DNA of 64,000 nt from SZUA-584 sp964441275 (GTDB lineage: Bacteria; Bacillota; Clostridia; Christensenellales; SZUA-584). Under the pieces are notes generated by a model. It ran no database searches. It had not been told where the DNA came from and worked only from the letters and a program-made list of their open reading frames with translations. Positions 58,828 through 64,000 of the stretch are shown here, piece by piece. Numbering within the stretch: position 1 is the stretch's first letter; the number at the start of each line of letters is the position of its first letter. The stretch is taken from positions 45,608 to 109,607 of the forward strand of contig CAYTUG010000003.1 in assembly GCA_964441275.1 (NCBI GenBank), read 5' to 3'. Position numbers and translations under genes: made by a program.

Positions 58828-60069
58828 ATGCTTGATTTCTTAAAAGTTAAAGAGACCGACGAATTGGTGTACCGTGCCATGATGGACGAGCTAAAACGTC
58901 AGGAAAATTACATTGAACTGATAGCTTCTGAAAATTTTGTTTCCGAAGCCGTAATGAATGCGATGGGCTCGCATTTAACCAATAAATATGCCGAAGGTTA
59001 TCCGGGAAAGCGTTATTATGGAGGTTGCGAATTTGTTGACGTTATAGAAACGTTAGCGATTGAACGTGCCAAAAAGCTGTTTGGCGCAGAGTTTGCGAAT
59101 GTGCAGCCGCACTCGGGCGCGCAGGCTAACACGGCAGTGTATTTCGCTATGCTTGAGCCTAACGATACCATACTTGGAATGAACCTTGCGCACGGAGGGC
59201 ACTTAACGCACGGAAGCCCGGTGAACATATCGGGAAAGTACTTTACAATAGTGCCATACGGAGTAAATGAGCATACCGAGCAGATAGATTATGATGTGTT
59301 GCGGGAGCTTGCAATAAAGCACAAACCAAAGATGATTGTGGCGGGCGCAAGCGCGTATCCGCGCAAATTAGACTTCAAGGTTTTTTCGCAAATCGCGCAG
59401 GAAGTTAACGCATTGCTTATGGTTGATATGGCGCACATAGCGGGGTTGGTTGCGGCGGGCGAGCACGACAACCCGGTTCCGTATGCCGATTTTGTAACAA
59501 CCACAACCCATAAAACTTTGCGCGGTCCGCGCGGCGGAATGATTTTATGCAAAGAGAAGTATGGGGCGGCCATAAACAAGGCGGTTTTTCCGGGCATCCA
59601 GGGCGGCCCGCTCATGCACGTAATTGCCGCAAAAGCGGTTTGTTTCGAAGAAGCGGCTTCAGGCAGCTTTAAGGCGTATCAGAAGCAGATTATACTAAAC
59701 GCCGCCGCGCTTGCAAACAGCCTTTCGTCAAATGGTATACGGCTTGTTTCGGGCGGTACGGACAACCATCTGATGTTAATAGATTTGACTGACAAAGGGA
59801 TAACCGGCAAAGAGCTTGAAGCATTGCTTGAACTTGCGGGAATAACGGTAAACAAAAACGCAATACCTTTTGACACCAAAAGCCCTTTTATAACCAGCGG
59901 AATCAGAATAGGCACCCCGGCGGTTACTGCGCGCGGGATGAGAGAGGCGGATATGGCTGATATAGGAGAATGGATTGCAGATGTTATCAACCGCAGGGAA
60001 GGCGCAGTTGAAGATGTTTTGCATAAGGTGCGCGCTTTATGCGCATCCCGTCCGCTGTATAAAAAGTAA
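58828..60069 (+). CDS. glyA: Serine hydroxymethyltransferase
   Basis: This 413-residue PLP enzyme interconverts serine and glycine and feeds one-carbon units to the folate pool (and so to ThyX). It has the N-terminal LIASENFVSEAVMNAMGSHLTNKYAEGYPGK-type start and the PLP lysine in TTTHKTLRGPRGG. It begins 1 base after the rnc stop. It is the last core gene before the restriction-modification module. Confidence 0.97.
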   Translation: MLDFLKVKETDELVYRAMMDELKRQENYIELIASENFVSEAVMNAMGSHLTNKYAEGYPGKRYYGGCEFVDVIETLAIERAKKLFGAEFANVQPHSGAQANTAVYFAMLEPNDTILGMNLAHGGHLTHGSPVNISGKYFTIVPYGVNEHTEQIDYDVLRELAIKHKPKMIVAGASAYPRKLDFKVFSQIAQEVNALLMVDMAHIAGLVAAGEHDNPVPYADFVTTTTHKTLRGPRGGMILCKEKYGAAINKAVFPGIQGGPLMHVIAAKAVCFEEAASGSFKAYQKQIILNAAALANSLSSNGIRLVSGGTDNHLMLIDLTDKGITGKELEALLELAGITVNKNAIPFDTKSPFITSGIRIGTPAVTARGMREADMADIGEWIADVINRREGAVEDVLHKVRALCASRPLYKK

Positions 60070-60252
60070 AATATTTTTGATACAACGCTCCTGCTAAAGG
60101 GCGTTAGACTTAGGGATTTACGAAAACAAGTAAATTTTTAACCGACTCTCTTCAAGCGGAGGCTCGAAAGTAAAGAATAGATCAAGCGGAAAGACCTATA
60201 ATCAGTGTTTAATTTATGTGACGTTAGCATCAAGAATGTTCATAAATGGATT

Positions 60253-61605
60253 TTAACGACTATGATCACTAAGCCATTTCACCGCAGAATCTTCATCATT
60301 CTCAATCGCTATCTCTACTGCCAGTTTTGCCAAATCAAGCAATTGCTCGGACTGATAGCGTAACTTAATTGATTTTTGAACATCAGTGGATATCTTTTGC
60401 TGGTCATGGAGAGCGATTTTCGGCAATGCTATTTTTTCTAATGCACTTTTTGAAATTGCAGTCAATATTGTACCCGAACACCATTTTTTCATCAGTGCTT
60501 GGATCGGAGCAGATTTGAAAAGCACGAGCAAAGTCTCAGAATTTATTGAAGCTGATTCAACAATATAAAATCCCGTTGAACAAAGTGCTCCGTCATACTC
60601 GTTAGAAACAAGTGCACAACTCGATAAAGACCCCTCAATAGAAGACACAATAACTTGACCTTCTTTTACCATCCGACGCGCACGTGAAGGTAATTTGTCA
60701 AACGGAGCAATAGTACAGCCTGTTATATTCCCTGACGTTCCAATGTCCGAAAGCTCAATGTATTTGTACTCGCCTTTGTGTGGCACAAATATACCATCAT
60801 TAATTCGACAAAATACCGTCTCATTTGAACAAATAGCGTTTTCAATGTCTTTATATTTCTGTTGGTAATATTCTGCATCAATACGGTTGCTCGATCTAAA
60901 GCTGTCCGACAATGTTCTTATTGAGAGTTTTTTATCTGATAAAATAAAATCATTAAGATCGAGAGAATTCAGCAGATACTGCTTTGTGTCAGCATAAAGG
61001 GACTTTGAACTCTTTAAGGACTCGTACGCCTTATTCACCATATCGCTAATTGTCTTTTGAAAAGGTTGTGAAAAACGCGGTATACGGCATTTTTTGAAAC
61101 GCTCTGGGCTAAAATTTGTTTGGATGCTAATCATTTGATGACGTTCAATCTCACTCCTACCGTATTTGCTGTTCAGATATACTGTTAAAATTTGTGGTGT
61201 TATCCGATGATTAGGTTTGATTTTAAATACGTATGAAGCATAAGCACAGTTGGTATCTTCCATCACTACGGCAGCTTTCCCAACAAGGTGAGGGTTGCCG
61301 TTAGTGCGGCAAACAAGAACATCACCTTTCGATAAGCGTAATTGCAGAAAGACGGCCTCCGTTATTAGATTGCAATACTTTTCTGGTGTTTTTATAAACA
61401 TCTGCTCAAATTCATTAAGTCTCAACACAGGGAAACCTTTTTGATGCTCATTTAATTGTTTTGATGTTCCATACTGTGTAAATTCAGCCACATCTGTACC
61501 TCTGTAATAATTATCATTTAAATAAATTGGAGCAGTAATATGCTCAGCATCACAGCGAAGCTCGGCATCCAGTCCTGCATATTTGGAGATTTTAGTGGTT
61601 GCCAT
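60253..61605 (-). CDS. hsdS: Type I-like restriction-modification specificity subunit
   Basis: This 450-residue protein has two target-recognition domains (about 20-190 and 245-430). Each ends with a helix region that would form the conserved coiled-coil spacers (about 190-215 and 405-440). Motifs such as KGDVLVCRTNGNPHLVGKA and KEGQVIVSSIEGSLSSCALV are the paired strands typical of HsdS TRDs. It would bind a bipartite DNA site for the upstream methylase. The ATG follows GGGAGG inside the end of that gene. Composition is more AT-rich than the neighbouring core genes, in line with transfer. Confidence 0.88.
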   Translation of the reverse strand: MATTKISKYAGLDAELRCDAEHITAPIYLNDNYYRGTDVAEFTQYGTSKQLNEHQKGFPVLRLNEFEQMFIKTPEKYCNLITEAVFLQLRLSKGDVLVCRTNGNPHLVGKAAVVMEDTNCAYASYVFKIKPNHRITPQILTVYLNSKYGRSEIERHQMISIQTNFSPERFKKCRIPRFSQPFQKTISDMVNKAYESLKSSKSLYADTKQYLLNSLDLNDFILSDKKLSIRTLSDSFRSSNRIDAEYYQQKYKDIENAICSNETVFCRINDGIFVPHKGEYKYIELSDIGTSGNITGCTIAPFDKLPSRARRMVKEGQVIVSSIEGSLSSCALVSNEYDGALCSTGFYIVESASINSETLLVLFKSAPIQALMKKWCSGTILTAISKSALEKIALPKIALHDQQKISTDVQKSIKLRYQSEQLLDLAKLAVEIAIENDEDSAVKWLSDHSR

Positions 61606-61610
61606 TTCGG

Positions 61611-63974
61611 TTACACCTCCCAGAAATCGAAGTGTTGAGATTTCGCAAAGTCAATAAATGCATCAGCAATCTCATCGCAATCGTGGTCAATAATTCTGTG
61701 TCCGTGATCATCAAGAGCGGGTTTGCCTGTTTCGGAGTCTATAACATAAACAGCCTCTCCGCTATTATCTTTGCCGGATTTTTGACTAACAGCAAAAAAT
61801 ATTGGATAATCAAGCTCTTCCGCAGCACGTTTTGACAACCAATTCTTCTTCAAACTTTTTACAGATTTAGTGTCTTGTAGAAGCCACTTTACTTGTGTTT
61901 TAAGTTCAAGTGAGGCGAGTTCTTTTTTCTTTTCCTCAAGCAGCCTCTCCATATCGGTACGTCCCTTAAACCGTTTCTTGATTGCTGCCTTTTTGGCTAT
62001 TTCTCCTTCCAGCTCGGAAATAAGTGTATTCAATGATTCAGCATCAATAGCGACATCTGATTCTTCATCGTTTTTTTCCTCACTTTCGGTGATATCACTA
62101 CTGCCAAAAACCACAGCCAGCTCTGCCTTGACAAGTTCGGGTATACTCTCCTCATCTAATTCATCACGCCCAGAAAGCACAAGTAGTTCAGTTGTCCAAT
62201 ATTGCTCCCACTCTGCGGCATGTTTTGCTATAACATCAGTAATTTCTCTCGATTCTTCATTTGTATATTTCTGTAAAAATAATACGCTTGTCTTCGTCCC
62301 AGTATGCGGTTTGAAAGTGTTCACACTTAAGCCGATGACAGCAAGCAAACGCGCTTTGTCAAAGATAAAATTGCGAATTGGTAAGTCGCTTGAATTATTA
62401 AGTCGCCCCTGTGGCAAAACTATAGCCATACGTCCGCCGGGACGGAGGAAATTAAGGCACTTTTCGATAAACAGTATATCTCTCCCCATTTTCGCAACTG
62501 TTTTTCCGTTCTTTTCAGCTAATGTATACTGTCTAAGAATATCCTTTTCATTGATGTTGCCCGCAAAGGGAGGATTGGTTAACACTAAGTCGAAATCAAA
62601 GTAACGAAAAAGCTTTTGGTTCTTGTCGTTTTCTGTTGGGTCATCGAAATGTGTAAGCAGGTCTCGAAATCCTGCTTTACCGGTTTCGTCCCATTTGTCA
62701 GATTCGAGAGAGTTCAACTCATAAATGTTTGTTTTACCATCACCTGCAATTAGGTTGATTGCTTTCGAGATTTTAACAGAGCGAGGACTTGTGTCTATAC
62801 CAAATACACGTTCTCCAGCATATTCAACAATATGCGGTGGTAATCCTTCAGCGGTGAATTTATTTCCTGCAACATGGAAAATGCTATGTACAGTAAAGCC
62901 AGCAGAACCGCAGGCAGGATCTATGATACTTTCATCAATTTTGGGATTCATCATCTTAACGCACATATCAATCACATGACGTGGCGTAAAATATTGTCCC
63001 TTTTTGCCTTTAGCAATCTCTGTTACAAGATACTCAAAAGCCTCGTCTATTACATCAAGGTTAGAGTTAAATAATTTTATTCCCTGTAAAAATGAAACGC
63101 AAACATAGAGGTGGTTGTCAGCAAGCTTTATGCTTTCATTCATCTCAAATATACCTTTCCATTTTCGTGCGGCATCACGTAATAGTCCAGTAATTTTCGT
63201 TTTCAATTCACTTGCACTTTCACCATATATACGAAATTGCAGTTTGCGATGACGGGTAGGTAGATTGACCGCAGCCCACTCATCATAGAGTTTTGCATAA
63301 ATTAGTTTAAAAATCTCATCGAAGCTGTCATCTATACCTTTTGCGTTTGCAAGTACCAAGTTTTCAAGGTCGAGGATAATACTCTTAAGCGTAAGGTTTT
63401 CTTTTATCAGTCGGTTTTCCTCAATCAATTTGTCAATAGTCCATTGTTCCCCGATTACATCTTGGAGTGTTTGGTCAACAGTCGGAATAGAGCCAATATC
63501 AACAAAGATATTAGGTTCTTCGCGGTGAAATATAACCTTCTCACCGCCATTACTCCACACTCCAACAGGCGCACCATCGGCATTACAGTATGATTTCAAC
63601 TGTTGAATGCCATCCTTACGCTTTGGTTTTTTCACCTCAAAAATAATGTATGGATGCTCGTTATCATCTTTGTGAAGAATAACAATGTCTGCCGCCTTAT
63701 CGCTCACTCCGGAGCCAAACCAGACAGGTTTTTCAACTTGAACACGTTCTTTGGGATAATGCAAATCCTCTAATATGTATTTCAACCATAATTGACGTAC
63801 AATCTCCTCTGGTTTTGCAGGGCGGTCACGATCGCTCCCTAAACACTTGATGTATGGTTTACCTCCTTTATCAAAAATAGATATTTCAATTTCTGAAATC
63901 TTCTCTTGTGTAAATAATCGCAGAGCGTGTTTTGTTTCGCTGTCGCTAAAAATATCATCCACAGTATATGGCAT
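61611..63974 (-). CDS. N6-adenine DNA methylase fused to an N-terminal HsdR-like nuclease domain
   Basis: This is a 787-residue fusion. The N-terminal 150 residues have a PD-(D/E)xK nuclease core with D96 and E113-x-K115 (ADIVILHKDD, IIFEVKKPKRKDG), like the HsdR N-terminal domain. A helical linker is followed by the gamma-type methylase with GQYFTPRHVIDMCV (about 326), SAM motif DPACGSAGF (352-360) and catalytic NPPF (467-470). A charged coiled-coil region (about 630-690) and a C-terminal domain follow. With a separate specificity subunit and no helicase in view, the layout resembles BcgI-type or type IIG systems more than classical type I. Genes further right are outside the window. Confidence 0.85.
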   Translation of the reverse strand: MPYTVDDIFSDSETKHALRLFTQEKISEIEISIFDKGGKPYIKCLGSDRDRPAKPEEIVRQLWLKYILEDLHYPKERVQVEKPVWFGSGVSDKAADIVILHKDDNEHPYIIFEVKKPKRKDGIQQLKSYCNADGAPVGVWSNGGEKVIFHREEPNIFVDIGSIPTVDQTLQDVIGEQWTIDKLIEENRLIKENLTLKSIILDLENLVLANAKGIDDSFDEIFKLIYAKLYDEWAAVNLPTRHRKLQFRIYGESASELKTKITGLLRDAARKWKGIFEMNESIKLADNHLYVCVSFLQGIKLFNSNLDVIDEAFEYLVTEIAKGKKGQYFTPRHVIDMCVKMMNPKIDESIIDPACGSAGFTVHSIFHVAGNKFTAEGLPPHIVEYAGERVFGIDTSPRSVKISKAINLIAGDGKTNIYELNSLESDKWDETGKAGFRDLLTHFDDPTENDKNQKLFRYFDFDLVLTNPPFAGNINEKDILRQYTLAEKNGKTVAKMGRDILFIEKCLNFLRPGGRMAIVLPQGRLNNSSDLPIRNFIFDKARLLAVIGLSVNTFKPHTGTKTSVLFLQKYTNEESREITDVIAKHAAEWEQYWTTELLVLSGRDELDEESIPELVKAELAVVFGSSDITESEEKNDEESDVAIDAESLNTLISELEGEIAKKAAIKKRFKGRTDMERLLEEKKKELASLELKTQVKWLLQDTKSVKSLKKNWLSKRAAEELDYPIFFAVSQKSGKDNSGEAVYVIDSETGKPALDDHGHRIIDHDCDEIADAFIDFAKSQHFDFWEV

Positions 63975-64000
63975 AATTCGTTTCTCCTTGTATCATTGTT

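Noticed and set aside
1..64000. tRNA, rRNA, CRISPR arrays, insertion sequences and phage genes
   Set aside because: I looked for tRNA T-loop patterns, regularly spaced repeats, and transposase or integrase motifs and found none.

Overview
The window reads as the core chromosome of an anaerobic Firmicute of the class Clostridia. The grounds are its markers: PolC, SigH, MrnC, Rae1 (YacP), SepF, DivIVA and HemZ, ThyX with no ThyA in view, a full MinCDE set, strong AGGAGG-type ribosome sites, many TTG and GTG starts, and textbook sigma-A promoters. No tRNA, rRNA, CRISPR array, transposase or integrase was found. The species cannot be named from this sequence alone.

Layout. 1-5.2 kb: end of a ybaB gene and dnaX (minus strand), then rodA, a nitroreductase and a DUF421/DUF4363 membrane pair. 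5.2-10.7 kb: nth-obgE-yhbY; a histidine-rich heavy-metal exporter with an ArsR-type operator; a 53-residue membrane protein; glnA. 10.9-15.8 kb: PBP2 and minCDE, then an unknown anchored protein. 15.9-20 kb: pgi, a ThiT thiamine transporter behind a TPP riboswitch, a YfbR-like nucleotidase and an SDR. 20-23.1 kb: mrnC-thyX-rlmB-rae1-sigH in the Bacillus-like order. 23.2-30.3 kb: a two-piece TauE/SafE permease, a partner-switching sigma-factor cassette with one degenerate kinase-like member, then HlyD-like adaptor, yggS, sepF, divIVA and a DUF5665 protein. 30.3-32.7 kb: a GT4 glycosyltransferase and a YbhN-type membrane protein. 32.9-45.4 kb: rpsB-tsf; pyrH-frr-(single PASTA protein)-uppS-cdsA-dxr; rseP-ispG-polC. 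45.6-55 kb: secD-secF, then recJ-relA-dtd-MBL hydrolase-hemZ. 55-60 kb: yceD-rpmF-(anchored binding-protein-like gene)-plsX-acpP, then rnc-glyA. 60.2-64 kb: a minus-strand restriction-modification module, the only clearly accessory DNA.

How it fits together. Much of the window serves envelope growth and division: RodA with PBP2, UppS supplying the lipid carrier, CdsA and PlsX/ACP for phospholipids, RseP, SecDF, and the division-site proteins MinCDE, SepF and DivIVA. The SigB-like cassette lies immediately upstream of the division cluster. A GTTTTA-14-GGGTAT promoter sits between the sigma gene and the next anti-sigma-like gene, which suggests autoregulation and possibly stress control of the genes that follow.

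The observations most worth a second look are: the nuclease-methylase fusion with a separate specificity subunit at the right edge; the sigma cassette and its SigB-type promoter; inverted repeats placed on the promoters or leaders of rodA, divIVA, plsX, rseP and the metal exporter; a probably leaderless mrnC transcript; a free-standing single PASTA domain between frr and uppS; and a binding-protein-like gene inside the rpmF-plsX-acpP group. All calls come from reading the sequence; no database search was run.
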